64,000 bases of DNA from Deinococcus sp. AB2017081. Lineage in GTDB: Bacteria > Deinococcota > Deinococci > Deinococcales > Deinococcaceae. Positions 29,401-37,334 of this stretch are shown here, one piece after another (the first letter of the stretch is position 1; each line of letters begins with the position of its first letter). The stretch covers positions 131,462 to 195,461 of the forward strand of contig NZ_CP140099.1 of assembly GCF_034440735.1 (NCBI RefSeq). The letters run 5' to 3'. The position numbers and the translations under genes are program-made. Below the pieces are notes generated by a model that saw only the letters and a list, made by a program, of their open reading frames with translations, made no database searches and was not told the origin of the DNA.

Positions 29401-29958
29401 GAGGAGAATCCGGTGGGTTCGGGCTTCGGGGAAGGGCAGGTAAGCGCCGCCTGTCCGGGTGAATTCCGCGTAGACCTCGATGGCATGGCCGACGTCCACG
29501 ACCAAAATGAATGGCGGTCTGCCCTCGCTGGGTGGCAGGAGCCGGACATACTGCTCGGCCTGCTCGCGCGCGCGCCGCATGAAGGTGTCCCACCCTGCAG
29601 TACCCCGCGTCCCATGTCCCTTCTTGCGCAGCTTCTTCCCCATTGCAGTCAGCAGCGCCTCTTCCTCGGCCACCTCGCGCTCGACACCCTGTTTCGCTTC
29701 CAGCACGAAACTGCCCCGGCGATAGAGGTCGATGCGCCGGACGCTGCGCTGCCCCTCATCGTGGGCCTCAACCACACTGCGTTCCAGGACGTATGCGTTA
29801 TCCCGATCGTCAGGTCGGGTCGGTTCCGGTTCAGGCACGCCGAGCACGCGGCACAGTTCACTGAGGAACTGCCCGTAGTTGGCACGCTCGGCACCGCCGG
29901 AGCCGGCCCAGCGCTGGATAAAAGTGTCCACGTTCATTCGTCGCCTGGAGTCTGTCAT
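26474..29958 (-). pseudogene. MmeI-like type IIL restriction-modification protein with a frameshift
   Basis: The N-terminal part starts near 29958 (MTDSRRRM) or 29937 (MNVDTFIQRW). It carries a nuclease core (RRIDLYRRGSFVLEAKQG, with D and ExK), then a helical spacer and methyltransferase motif I (LDPACGTGNFLYVSMELM). The frame breaks at motif IV: the DNA reads AACCACCG at 28175-28182, where AACCCACCG would give the expected NPPF. After that one-base loss the other frame continues correctly (FLGSKRMRETLGDGYVDAL) through the target-recognition and C-terminal regions to 26474. A single missing C in a run could be a true mutation or a sequencing error. If intact the protein would have about 1160 residues and both cut and methylate DNA. 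Confidence 0.75.
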
Positions 29959-30126
29959 ACCGTCGTGGCGTCGCGAGGCGCAAGATGTTCGTTGCCTACA
30001 AATAGGAAGGCACTGATCTACTCTGTAGCGGCTGTGTTGGGAGGACGGGTCAGCACATGCTAGGCCGTGGCCTGGATGCCGTACCTGCGCTGACACTGGC
30101 CTCTACGCCGTGCATCATGGCTTCAG

Positions 30127-31776
30127 GTGTCGAACGCCTCGAATTCACATTCAGATCGCGTGACGGCACAGCTTGACGCGCTGGTGACGGAATCGGCTGT
30201 CCAGCACGCCGTCCGTCAAGGTGGGCATCACGTGGCCGGTTTCGGGCTGTGGGCGCTGCGCCGTCAGGCCGGCCGACGCGATGTGGTGGCCCGCGTCCTC
30301 GGAGAAACGCGGGACTGGACGTGGCTGGCGTTCATGGCCGCGTCGCCCCATGATCTGCTCCCTTCAGATGCGACGCTGCTTGCGGATCTTGTTCACCGCC
30401 TGCATGGCGTAAGTGCCATTCAGTGGATGGCCGGGGAGAATACCTTGACCTTCACCAGTTGGCCGCTGAGCACCACCACGCTGCGCGGCCGGCCGCACTT
30501 GGTACCGGGGCGTCCTGCCCCTGTCCGCACCGTGCCGCTCCCTTCCTGGCCGGCGGCCGACCAGGAGCTCCGCTGGCCGGGTGTGTCGCGGGAACGGCTG
30601 CGCGCTGCACTCGTGGAGGCCACCTATGTGGAGCAGGTCGCGGCGGCGCGCCCAGGCGACTTCACGAACATCGATGTGGTCGCCGCAGGGGAAACCTGTC
30701 CGGTCATCGTCGAGGTCAAACGGCGCACCCGCCGTCCAATCCGAGAGGGGGATCCGCTGCGGCTCACCCTGAGCCAGACGGCCACCCTTCACCACCTGGC
30801 TCAGGTGGGATGTGAGGTGCACATCGCCCTGCGGATCGTGCCCCCCAGCCAGGCGTCCCCTGCCCAGTGGCTGACCGCCGGCCGGTGGCACGCGGCCTCA
30901 CCGGTGATCAAGCCAGGCTGGACGGAGGCCCTGGTGGAATTGTACGGCGAGGTCGGTGACCCTTCGGTCGATGCCCTACGGAAGGCCCGAAGCCTGGGTC
31001 CGGTCGGGGATGGGACCCCGCTGTTCCCTGCCGCTCCCCCAGTCCCGGTGATCCTCCCCCCCCAGCCTCCTCTGAAGGCGATCAACACACCGGCCCGGTC
31101 GGAACCGCGGGTTCCGCAGACACCTCGGGTCAAGCCTCCCCGGAGGCTGACAGCCTTTACCGGCACTTACGCGTTCCTGGACGCCTGGCATCCAGTGCCG
31201 GTGCGTCTGGGAGGCCGAACTTACACCAGTGCCGCGACCGCCTTCCTCGCGGCCCAGACGCTCGACAGCGTGGCGCGCGAGCGCCTGACCCAGGTGGACA
31301 CGCCCAGCCTCGCCCTGCAGGTGGCGCGGCGCAGCGACCTGCGCGCCGACTGGGCCGAACTGCGACCCACCGTCGCCCGGGAGATCCTGCGGTTTGCCTT
31401 CCGGGCCGAGCGGGCCCACGCCCTGGTCACGACCCTGCCGCTGGTGCTCGCGGACGGGGAGGTGCTGGACGGCCGGCTGTATGGCCTGCAGGGCCGCCCT
31501 GGCTTGGAGACGCTCACCGGGGTACGGGCCGATCTCGCACGACAGCAGGCGACCCTCGGGGGCCGCACCTGCTGGGCCTGCGCGAGGTCCCAGCCGTCGC
31601 GCTGGTCGGCTTTCGTGCGCTGTGTCCACCCAGCCGGGGTGATGGGCACCCTCGCGTGTGTGGGGGCCGCCGCCGTTCAGGGGCCGACCGGGGATGCGGG
31701 CGCGCCGACAGTGCCCGTAACGACTCTGGCCGGGCTAGACTTTCTCCCTTCAGAAGAGGCCGCCTTCCGGCCCTGA
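30127..31776 (+). CDS. PD-(D/E)XK nuclease-like domain fused to a degenerate NADAR-like domain
   Basis: A 549-residue frame from GTG 30127; GTG 30160 is an alternative start. Around residues 190-210 the pattern DFTNIDVVAAG and PVIVEVKRRTRRP resembles a restriction-type nuclease core. A proline-rich linker (residues 300-335) leads to a domain (FTGTYAFLDAWHPVPVRLGG, YTSAATAFLAAQTLD) that follows the order of NADAR/YbiA proteins. However, the usual glutamate in the SEH-type helix is alanine here, so ADP-ribose hydrolysis is doubtful. The last 60 residues (TCWACARSQPSRWSAF onward) look out of frame; an alternative frame there reads LLGLREVPAVALVGF, so a late frameshift near 31555 is possible. It overlaps the convergent RNase H gene by 27 nt. 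Confidence 0.55.
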   Translation: MSNASNSHSDRVTAQLDALVTESAVQHAVRQGGHHVAGFGLWALRRQAGRRDVVARVLGETRDWTWLAFMAASPHDLLPSDATLLADLVHRLHGVSAIQWMAGENTLTFTSWPLSTTTLRGRPHLVPGRPAPVRTVPLPSWPAADQELRWPGVSRERLRAALVEATYVEQVAAARPGDFTNIDVVAAGETCPVIVEVKRRTRRPIREGDPLRLTLSQTATLHHLAQVGCEVHIALRIVPPSQASPAQWLTAGRWHAASPVIKPGWTEALVELYGEVGDPSVDALRKARSLGPVGDGTPLFPAAPPVPVILPPQPPLKAINTPARSEPRVPQTPRVKPPRRLTAFTGTYAFLDAWHPVPVRLGGRTYTSAATAFLAAQTLDSVARERLTQVDTPSLALQVARRSDLRADWAELRPTVAREILRFAFRAERAHALVTTLPLVLADGEVLDGRLYGLQGRPGLETLTGVRADLARQQATLGGRTCWACARSQPSRWSAFVRCVHPAGVMGTLACVGAAAVQGPTGDAGAPTVPVTTLAGLDFLPSEEAAFRP

Positions 31777-32235
31777 GCGGGGGGTGGCGGGCTGCCGTGC
31801 GGCCGCGTCTCGGGCCTGCACGGCCAGCTGGTCGGCCCGTTCGTTCTCCGGGTGACCGGCGTGTCCCTGCACCCACTCGAAGGTCAGGGTGTGGGGTCGC
31901 GCTGACTGGGCCAGAGCCTGCCACAGATCCGGGTTCTTGACGTTCTTCCACTTCTTCGCGATCCACTTCTCCAGCCAGCCCTGCTCGAACGCATCGATGA
32001 CGTACTTCGAGTCGCTGACGACGTGCACCCGGCAGGGCTTCTTCAGCGCGCGCAGGCCCTCGAGCAGGGCGGTGAGTTCCATGCGGTTGTTCGTCGTGGG
32101 GTGCTCCCCACCGGAGAGTTCCTTCGTGTGCCCGCCGCTGGACAGCAGGCACGCCCAGCCGCCGGGGCCGGGATTGCCGGAACACGCGCCGTCCGTGACG
32201 AGGCGCACCAGGGGCCGGGAGTCGGCAGAGCTCAC
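31750..32235 (-). CDS. rnhA: ribonuclease HI
   Basis: About 161 residues from GTG 32235, which gives the normal RNase HI length; a TTG at 32283 would add 16 residues. The catalytic residues are all visible: Asp in LVTDGACSGNPGPGGW, Glu in NRMELTALLEGL, Asp in VSDSKYVIDAF, and His/Asp in VQGHAGHPENERAD. It degrades the RNA of RNA-DNA hybrids. No plasmid-specific partner is seen next to it. Confidence 0.9.
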   Translation of the reverse strand: MSSADSRPLVRLVTDGACSGNPGPGGWACLLSSGGHTKELSGGEHPTTNNRMELTALLEGLRALKKPCRVHVVSDSKYVIDAFEQGWLEKWIAKKWKNVKNPDLWQALAQSARPHTLTFEWVQGHAGHPENERADQLAVQARDAAARQPATPRSGPEGGLF

Positions 32236-32449
32236 GACCGCAGTGTGGACGACCCTGGCCAGGTGGAGGTGACGATCTGACAACGGGGCCTACGCTCCAC
32301 GTTGACAGTACCTGCCAGCGGACAGGGTGCAGCGCCTCCTCGACATGAATCCCTGCAATCTGGACAGCACGGCGGCATGCTGCATGCCACACTGATGTGA
32401 TTCGGAGTTGTACCCAGGTCAGGGGTGTGAGCACACCACGAGGTTTGGA

Positions 32450-34687
32450 ATGAAGTGCCCCGTCTGTCTGTCCGACTTCCCTGAGGGACCAACCGCCTGC
32501 CCAACGTGTGGCTGGCCCGTGCCAGTCGACGAGACGCTGCCACCTGGAACCCTGCTCCAGGGCGGCCAGTTCCGCCTCGAAGGCACGCTCGGCCAGGGCG
32601 GGTTCGGCATCACCTATCTGGCCACAGACCTTCAGCTCCAGCGTTCGGTGGCCATCAAGGAACTGTTTCACAGTGACTGGAAGCGTCAGGGCCTGGTCGT
32701 CCAGCCATCTCGGAAGCTGACGGCTGCGGAGTTCCAGGACGTCCGTGACAGTTTCCTGGCCGAAGCACGGGTGCTGGCGCAGTTCGCGGATCCTGGGATC
32801 GTGCAGGTGTACGCGCAGTTCACCGAGCACAACACCGCTTACCTGGTGATGGAGTACCTCCAGGGCGAGTCGATGGCATTTCGGCTCGGTCGCACGGGTA
32901 CCATGCCTGCTGCGGATCTTCTGCGTGTGACCAGGGAACTCGCCCGGGCCCTCCGTCACCTGCATGCGGCGAACAAGCTCCACCGAGATATCAAACCGGA
33001 GAATGTCATCCTCGAACGCACTGGGCGTGCTGTGCTGATCGACTTCGGTTCGGCCCGGGAGTTCCGGGCGGGCCAGACCACCCGGATGACCCAGCTGGTC
33101 ACGCCAGGGTACGCGCCGCTGGAGCAGTACCTCGCGCAGAGCAAGGCGGGGCCGCCTGCGGATCTCTACGCTCTCGGCGCGACGCTGCATCATGCCCTGA
33201 CCGGGCAGATGCCGCCGTCCGCCGTGGAGCGCGCGGCCGGCACCCCACTGCCACCCCTTCCCCGCGGTACGCCTGCCGGTCTGGCGCAGGCCGTGGACTC
33301 GGCCCTGCAGATGCATATTGGCGACCGGCCCCAGACGGCCGATGACTTCCTGAGCCTGCTGACAGCGCCCCAACCTGCCCCCAGAGCCCCACGACCGGCA
33401 CCCCAGGCACCGGCACCACCCAAGTGGCCCAACTTCGGACCGAAGCCGCTGATCGGTTATCTGAAGCACCAGCGGCTCACCCCCAACGACTTCATGAATC
33501 AACTGGAGGACGGCCGCATTCAGATCAGCGAACTGCCTCCTGAGGTGCGCGCCGAGCTGCTCCGCATGTCATGGATCAATGCCGCAGGGGATCTCACTTT
33601 CCGCCACGCGTGGGGGAACGTGCCGAAGGCCCAGCCCCCCAAGCCCACGGGGTCGCCTTCTCCACCAGCACCCAGCAGGCCGAAACCTCAGCCTGCCCCG
33701 CCATCTCCGCGAACACCCGCACCGGCTCCACGACCGGTACCTCCGCCACAACCAGCGGTGCCAGCGCCCCCTCCGTCAGGCAAGTCTCCAGTACCACCCC
33801 CCTCACCAGCTCCATTCCCGGCTCCCGACGAGATCCGCCACCTGTGGGCGGCAATCATGCATGTGCCGCGTCCCGTCGATATCCCACTGGCGGTTCCACC
33901 GCTGCCACGGCCGCCCCGTAAGATCTCGGTGCGCACCTACGTCACGGTGGCCGGGCTGATGCTCTCGCTGGGGGGCTGCGCGTGGGGATTCGGCACCCTC
34001 AGTCTGACCTCGGTGGGGTTGAGCCTGTTGGGCTTGATCGTGGTTGCCCTGATCTCCTCGGGGAACCAGGGATCCCCTGAGTCACGTCTCATCGCCCAGG
34101 TGGAGGCGGTCGATCACCGCATCGCGCAGCGCGTGAACCGCTATCAATACCATGAAGGTGTATGGCAACGGTTTGATGCCCAGCTGAGCGCATTGGAGGG
34201 CATCCGTGACCAGCTGTACGCTGCCGATCAACTGCTTGTTCGCCGCGAGGAGGAGGCCCGCGCCAAGCGGAAGGCGGCTGATCTGGAGTGGGAGTTGCGG
34301 CGAACCCGGTTGGAGCCCGGCGTGGTGACGGGAGTCGGCGTCAAACGTGTCGATGCACTCCGGCAGCGTGGTCTTTCGACGGCCCATGCCATGGATCGGG
34401 GGAAGCTGGCGCGCGTCCCGGGCATCGGCGAGAAGACGATCCGAGATCTGATGCAGTGGCGGGCTGAGGTCGAGAGAAGAATTGAGGCAACGTTGCCCAC
34501 TTGGTCAGGTGATCCGCTCCTCCACACTGCCGTGTCGCTCGAACTCCAGCAATTGAGACAGCAGCTGGCGGATGGCCCCAGTCGTCTGCAACTCGTCATC
34601 AGAGAGGGTCAGGCTGCTCACACTTTGGCGCAGCATGAGGTACAGCAACTGGTGGCCGAGCGCGATGGACTCTTGGCGCAGCTCTGA
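32450..34687 (+). CDS. zinc-ribbon Ser/Thr protein kinase with C-terminal helix-hairpin-helix (YegI-like)
   Basis: About 745 residues starting MKCPVCLSDF, with GAGGT 6 nt upstream. Order of parts: a zinc ribbon (CPVC...CPTCGWP); a kinase domain with VAIKELF, LHRDIKPENVIL and LIDFGSARE (about residues 35-290); a long proline-rich linker; and hydrophobic segments (TVAGLMLSLGGCAWGF, LSLLGLIVVALI) near residues 500-540. A coiled-coil stretch and a helix-hairpin-helix (RVPGIGEKTIRDLMQW) follow. E. coli YegI has the same kinase-HhH layout and is linked to a VWA protein and a PP2C phosphatase. Neither partner is present here; an IS6-like element follows 150 nt downstream and may have removed them. 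Confidence 0.75.
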   Translation: MKCPVCLSDFPEGPTACPTCGWPVPVDETLPPGTLLQGGQFRLEGTLGQGGFGITYLATDLQLQRSVAIKELFHSDWKRQGLVVQPSRKLTAAEFQDVRDSFLAEARVLAQFADPGIVQVYAQFTEHNTAYLVMEYLQGESMAFRLGRTGTMPAADLLRVTRELARALRHLHAANKLHRDIKPENVILERTGRAVLIDFGSAREFRAGQTTRMTQLVTPGYAPLEQYLAQSKAGPPADLYALGATLHHALTGQMPPSAVERAAGTPLPPLPRGTPAGLAQAVDSALQMHIGDRPQTADDFLSLLTAPQPAPRAPRPAPQAPAPPKWPNFGPKPLIGYLKHQRLTPNDFMNQLEDGRIQISELPPEVRAELLRMSWINAAGDLTFRHAWGNVPKAQPPKPTGSPSPPAPSRPKPQPAPPSPRTPAPAPRPVPPPQPAVPAPPPSGKSPVPPPSPAPFPAPDEIRHLWAAIMHVPRPVDIPLAVPPLPRPPRKISVRTYVTVAGLMLSLGGCAWGFGTLSLTSVGLSLLGLIVVALISSGNQGSPESRLIAQVEAVDHRIAQRVNRYQYHEGVWQRFDAQLSALEGIRDQLYAADQLLVRREEEARAKRKAADLEWELRRTRLEPGVVTGVGVKRVDALRQRGLSTAHAMDRGKLARVPGIGEKTIRDLMQWRAEVERRIEATLPTWSGDPLLHTAVSLELQQLRQQLADGPSRLQLVIREGQAAHTLAQHEVQQLVAERDGLLAQL

Positions 34688-34883
34688 GTGTAACGGTCGG
34701 GTCAGATGCTACTGACTTCGCAGTTGGGTTCCTATCAGCAATGGGGGAGGATCAGCACCTGTCCACTGTTCAAGGAACGCAGGTGCTTCGAGTAAATACC
34801 TTCAGTGTACTTTATTCCGCCCGGCCCCTACGACTACACCGGTTGTGGCAAGTTGTTGGCGCCAGGGCAATGAAGGAGACCCA

Positions 34884-34922
34884 GTGAAGCAGGTGGCCTG
34901 AAGTTCAGGCCACCTGCTTCAC
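34884..34922. terminator. hairpin at the end of the IS6 transposase gene
   Basis: Two perfect 19-nt arms (starting GTGAAGCAGGTGG) flank a single base over the transposase stop region. An equivalent hairpin ends the second IS6-like copy near 48895-48935. Confidence 0.6.
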
Positions 34923-35618
34923 GACGTCGCGCCAGAGCGCGAATGCCCGTTGTTGGTGGTGACGACGATGATGCGCGGGAACGGTACAGCGGGCCGAGTG
35001 GTGTAGATTCGTGATTCTGGCGTGTAGGTCAAGGAATCCCTGGGCTCGATGTCGTGACCTGAATCCTCGCTGCTGCCGCTCTTGTCGGCGTGTGGGTCGA
35101 TGGGATTGTTCCACGAGGTTATTGCAGCGAGCCGTAGACACGACTTGGACGTGCTCCACGCTGTGGAGCACGGGAAGCGTGCGAGGCGCCGCACCGTAGC
35201 TCCACAGCTTGTCGGTGTGGATGATGGCTGGGACGTCATGCTCACCCAGGAGCCGGAGGAAGAAAGCCTTAGCCGTCTCTGTGTCCCGGCGCCGCTGAAG
35301 GAACACATCCAGCACAACGCCATGTTCGTTGACCGCCCGCCACAACCAATGAGTAATGCCCCCGACCTCCACACGCATTTCGTCGAGATGCCACCGGGAA
35401 CCCCGGCGGGGTTCCCGGTGGCGCAGGTTCTGGGCGAGCGGGTCACTGAATTTGATACACCAGCTGCGGATGGAATCACGGGTGACGCAAATCCCTCGTT
35501 CCAGCAGCAGTTCTTCGACGTCTCGGTAGCTCAGCGTGAAGCGGTGGTAAAGCCAGACGGCGTAGCCGATGACGGCCAGGGGAAACCGGTAGCCGGGGAG
35601 CTTCTGACCGCTCAGCAT
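34905..35618 (-). CDS. IS6-family transposase
   Basis: A 237-residue DDE transposase with the IS6 layout: FRFTLSYRDVEELL-type N-terminal part (here RFTLSYRDVEELLLERGI), first Asp in SRWHLDEMRVEVGG, second in AIIHTDKLWSYG, and Glu in RCNNLVEQSHRPTRRQE. The frame is intact, so this copy may be active. It lies inside the terminal repeats at 34841 and 35651. Confidence 0.9.
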   Translation of the reverse strand: MLSGQKLPGYRFPLAVIGYAVWLYHRFTLSYRDVEELLLERGICVTRDSIRSWCIKFSDPLAQNLRHREPRRGSRWHLDEMRVEVGGITHWLWRAVNEHGVVLDVFLQRRRDTETAKAFFLRLLGEHDVPAIIHTDKLWSYGAAPRTLPVLHSVEHVQVVSTARCNNLVEQSHRPTRRQERQQRGFRSRHRAQGFLDLHARITNLHHSARCTVPAHHRRHHQQRAFALWRDVVKQVA

Positions 35619-35651
35619 CGCATCACCCTACGCCACCAACTTGCCACAACC

Positions 35652-35723
35652 CTGGCGTTGAGGTGGGAGCAGTGGAGCCAGTTGGCTCCACTGCTCGTCC
35701 GTCAGTTCATAGCGTCGTACCAC
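35652..35723 (-). pseudogene. N-terminal remnant of an IS5-like transposase
   Basis: The short frame from GTG 35723 reads VVRRYELTDEQWSQLAPLLPP, the start of many IS5-group transposases. It ends at the IS6-like element, so the rest was lost. The 14-bp inverted repeat at 35667-35696 lies inside it and is probably just coding sequence. The stretch from here to 35882 turns sharply AT-rich. Confidence 0.5.
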
Positions 35724-35836
35724 AAGTCATTCTTGCCTGTGGATGACACTTTGCGGACAGAACCTAGCAGATGTTTGTACTCATGTCAAGCTGATGAGAG
35801 CCGCATCTATGCTGGAGTGTTTGTAGAATTGATATG

Positions 35837-35860
35837 TCTAAGAAAATTTAAAATCTTAGA
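35837..35860. promoter_or_regulatory. dyad upstream of the precursor gene
   Basis: TCTAAGA and TCTTAGA, 7-nt arms with a 10-nt AT-only spacer, lie 23 nt before the precursor start. They may be an operator or part of the promoter region; TTGATA at 35829 is a possible -35. Confidence 0.3.
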
Positions 35861-35882
35861 TGTTGTGAGCATGGAGGAAGCC

Positions 35883-36089
35883 ATGGAAGATCAGACCTTA
35901 GCGAGTGATTTTACGTTCAGCCTGACATCGTTCATTGACTCTGCTAAAACTGATGGAGGTACGCCTGAAAATGTTGTACTTAGCCGCCCAGTTGGCAGTG
36001 TGACATATCAGTGCTCACGTTGTTGTACTCAGACCTATCCTCCTTCATGTGGTGGTGGCGGTGGAATTGTCGATTTTGAGGATATTTGA
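35883..36089 (+). CDS. lanA: class I lanthipeptide precursor (LanA)
   Basis: A 68-residue peptide. ATG 35883 follows a consensus GGAGG by 5 nt; an upstream in-frame ATG at 35871 contains that site. The leader is acidic and has FTFSLTSFID (residues 10-19), near the FNLD-type box recognised by LanB enzymes. The core has SVTYQCSRCCTQTYPPSC (residues 39-56), with four cysteines (44, 47, 48, 56) and Ser/Thr acceptors at 39, 41, 45, 49, 51 and 55, so up to four thioether rings are possible. It ends in an odd tail of five glycines and IVDFEDI. It is the first gene of the lan cluster. The tail may be removed or retained; nothing here decides. Confidence 0.85.
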   Translation: MEDQTLASDFTFSLTSFIDSAKTDGGTPENVVLSRPVGSVTYQCSRCCTQTYPPSCGGGGGIVDFEDI

Positions 36090-36154
36090 TTGTTTAAGAG
36101 ATCACAAGTAGTAATTGGTGATTCTATATAGTTTTTGTAGAACTCTTGCTATAT

Positions 36155-36194
36155 TAGTGCCCGACTTGACAAAAATCATGTCGGGCACTAGTCT
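36155..36194 (+). promoter_or_regulatory. promoter of the lan maturation operon within an inverted repeat
   Basis: -35 TTGACA (36166-36171), 17 bp, and -10 TAGTCT (36189-36194) stand 6 nt before the ATG of the next gene, which has no ribosome site: a leaderless promoter. Perfect 11-nt arms TAGTGCCCGAC (36155-36165) and GTCGGGCACTA (36180-36190) embrace the -35 and overlap the -10, as an operator would. The same hairpin could limit read-through from the precursor gene. Confidence 0.65.
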
Positions 36195-36200
36195 GTATAT

Positions 36201-37334
36201 ATGACGCAGCATGGAGAGGCGGCTTTGCTTTATGAGATTTTTTCAGGTAAAAGAATAATAGATTTTTTTTCTAATGCTACCAAAACCACTGTTGATGTGA
36301 TAGAGATACAAGAGAAACTGGAAAAGATACTACAGATGTCTGGTAAATTATTGAGTGTTGAGCCGTCTGGAGACCTCTGGAGAGTCAATTTTAGAACTCG
36401 GGTGCTCCTAGTTCGCATCGTTGTTAATGCTCTGATGAAAATATCAGATCTTCGTGTTATCTCTATGATGGACGTATGCGAGAGTATCGACAGTATTTGT
36501 GATGAAATTAGAGATTTCGGTGATTGTGTTTCCTTTTCGATTACAAGAAATGGATTAGAGGTACAAAATCATAGAGTCGATTCTCAAATGCAAATTGCGT
36601 CACTGTTTAAATTATTTATTGCTCGAGAGTATTTGGATTTGAAGAAAAATTATTCTGATTTTGACAATCGGATTATAAAGATCGACTCAGCTATGGTAAG
36701 TCTGCAAACTGGAATTCTTCAAGATTTCCCAGATAAAACTTATATTAATTATAATATGATTTTTAATCTTATGTTATGTTTGAGTGATAATACAGCTGCC
36801 GATATGTTGTTAGACATAGTTGGCAGATCTTCTATCGAAAAGTATTTATCTGAGAGTAGTATTCCTGCGATGAAAACACGCGAGTGTTATGTTATGAACA
36901 CTTATTATGAAAAATACGCAGATCTATGGTTTGCATCAGACTATCATACTAGGTTGAAAGTTTTGGCTTCAACTCCCTATGACACACCCAGTATTCTACA
37001 TTTTTATAGAGAGATGATTGGTACACCAATTGGATGGTATTCAACAGCAAAAAAGATTAACAATGTAATGTCTGATTTGATCGAGTGCAGTATATTGGGT
37101 TTTGGTAAGCCGCCGATTATATTTGACGTCAATAGATTCACTTTTTTTCGCTATAAGGGCGGCTCATCTCCAGGTGTATATGCTGTATCTATTTCTCTAA
37201 AGTGTCATTCGTCAGATCTATACACTATGACGTTTATTTTAAATAATTTTCTATCACATATGGATTTTGATACTATGCAGAGAAAATTGATAGCTCTAAT
37301 TAGAAAGATGTCGTATAGTTTGGAGATGGCATGA
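36201..37334 (+). CDS. penicillin-recognising-type (class A beta-lactamase-like) serine hydrolase of the lan cluster
   Basis: A 377-residue protein. The first 125 residues form an extra domain of unknown fold. The hydrolase part has all three active-site motifs of the family: SLFK (Ser134, Lys137), SDN (195-197) and KGG (319-321). There is no signal peptide, so it should act in the cytoplasm, unlike real beta-lactamases. It starts from a leaderless promoter and overlaps the ABC transporter gene as ATGA. No such enzyme belongs to the canonical LanA/B/C/T/P set. Since the transporter lacks a C39 domain and no LanP subtilisin is present, it may remove the leader or the acidic tail, or give immunity; all are inference. 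Confidence 0.75.
   Translation: MTQHGEAALLYEIFSGKRIIDFFSNATKTTVDVIEIQEKLEKILQMSGKLLSVEPSGDLWRVNFRTRVLLVRIVVNALMKISDLRVISMMDVCESIDSICDEIRDFGDCVSFSITRNGLEVQNHRVDSQMQIASLFKLFIAREYLDLKKNYSDFDNRIIKIDSAMVSLQTGILQDFPDKTYINYNMIFNLMLCLSDNTAADMLLDIVGRSSIEKYLSESSIPAMKTRECYVMNTYYEKYADLWFASDYHTRLKVLASTPYDTPSILHFYREMIGTPIGWYSTAKKINNVMSDLIECSILGFGKPPIIFDVNRFTFFRYKGGSSPGVYAVSISLKCHSSDLYTMTFILNNFLSHMDFDTMQRKLIALIRKMSYSLEMA

Larger units (their letters stand above)
34841..35651 (-). mobile_element. IS6-family-like insertion sequence, copy A
   Basis: The ends are GGTTGTGGCAAGTTGTTGGCG at left and its near-perfect complement at right (35631-35651), one mismatch. It is 811 bp long and encodes one transposase. 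The 8-bp flanks differ (ACTACACC and CTGGCGTT), so there is no target duplication; IS6 elements often lose it through cointegrate formation or adjacent deletion. It forms the left border of the AT-rich lanthipeptide island and cuts an IS5-like transposase remnant. The stretch 34688-34840 has no gene. Confidence 0.8.

Noticed and set aside
28177..30063. Long plus-strand frame opposite the MmeI-like gene
   Set aside because: It is antisense to a protein with nuclease and methyltransferase motifs.
35667..35696. 14-bp perfect inverted repeat as a terminator or operator
   Set aside because: It falls inside the coding remnant of an IS5-like transposase and has no T run; probably incidental.
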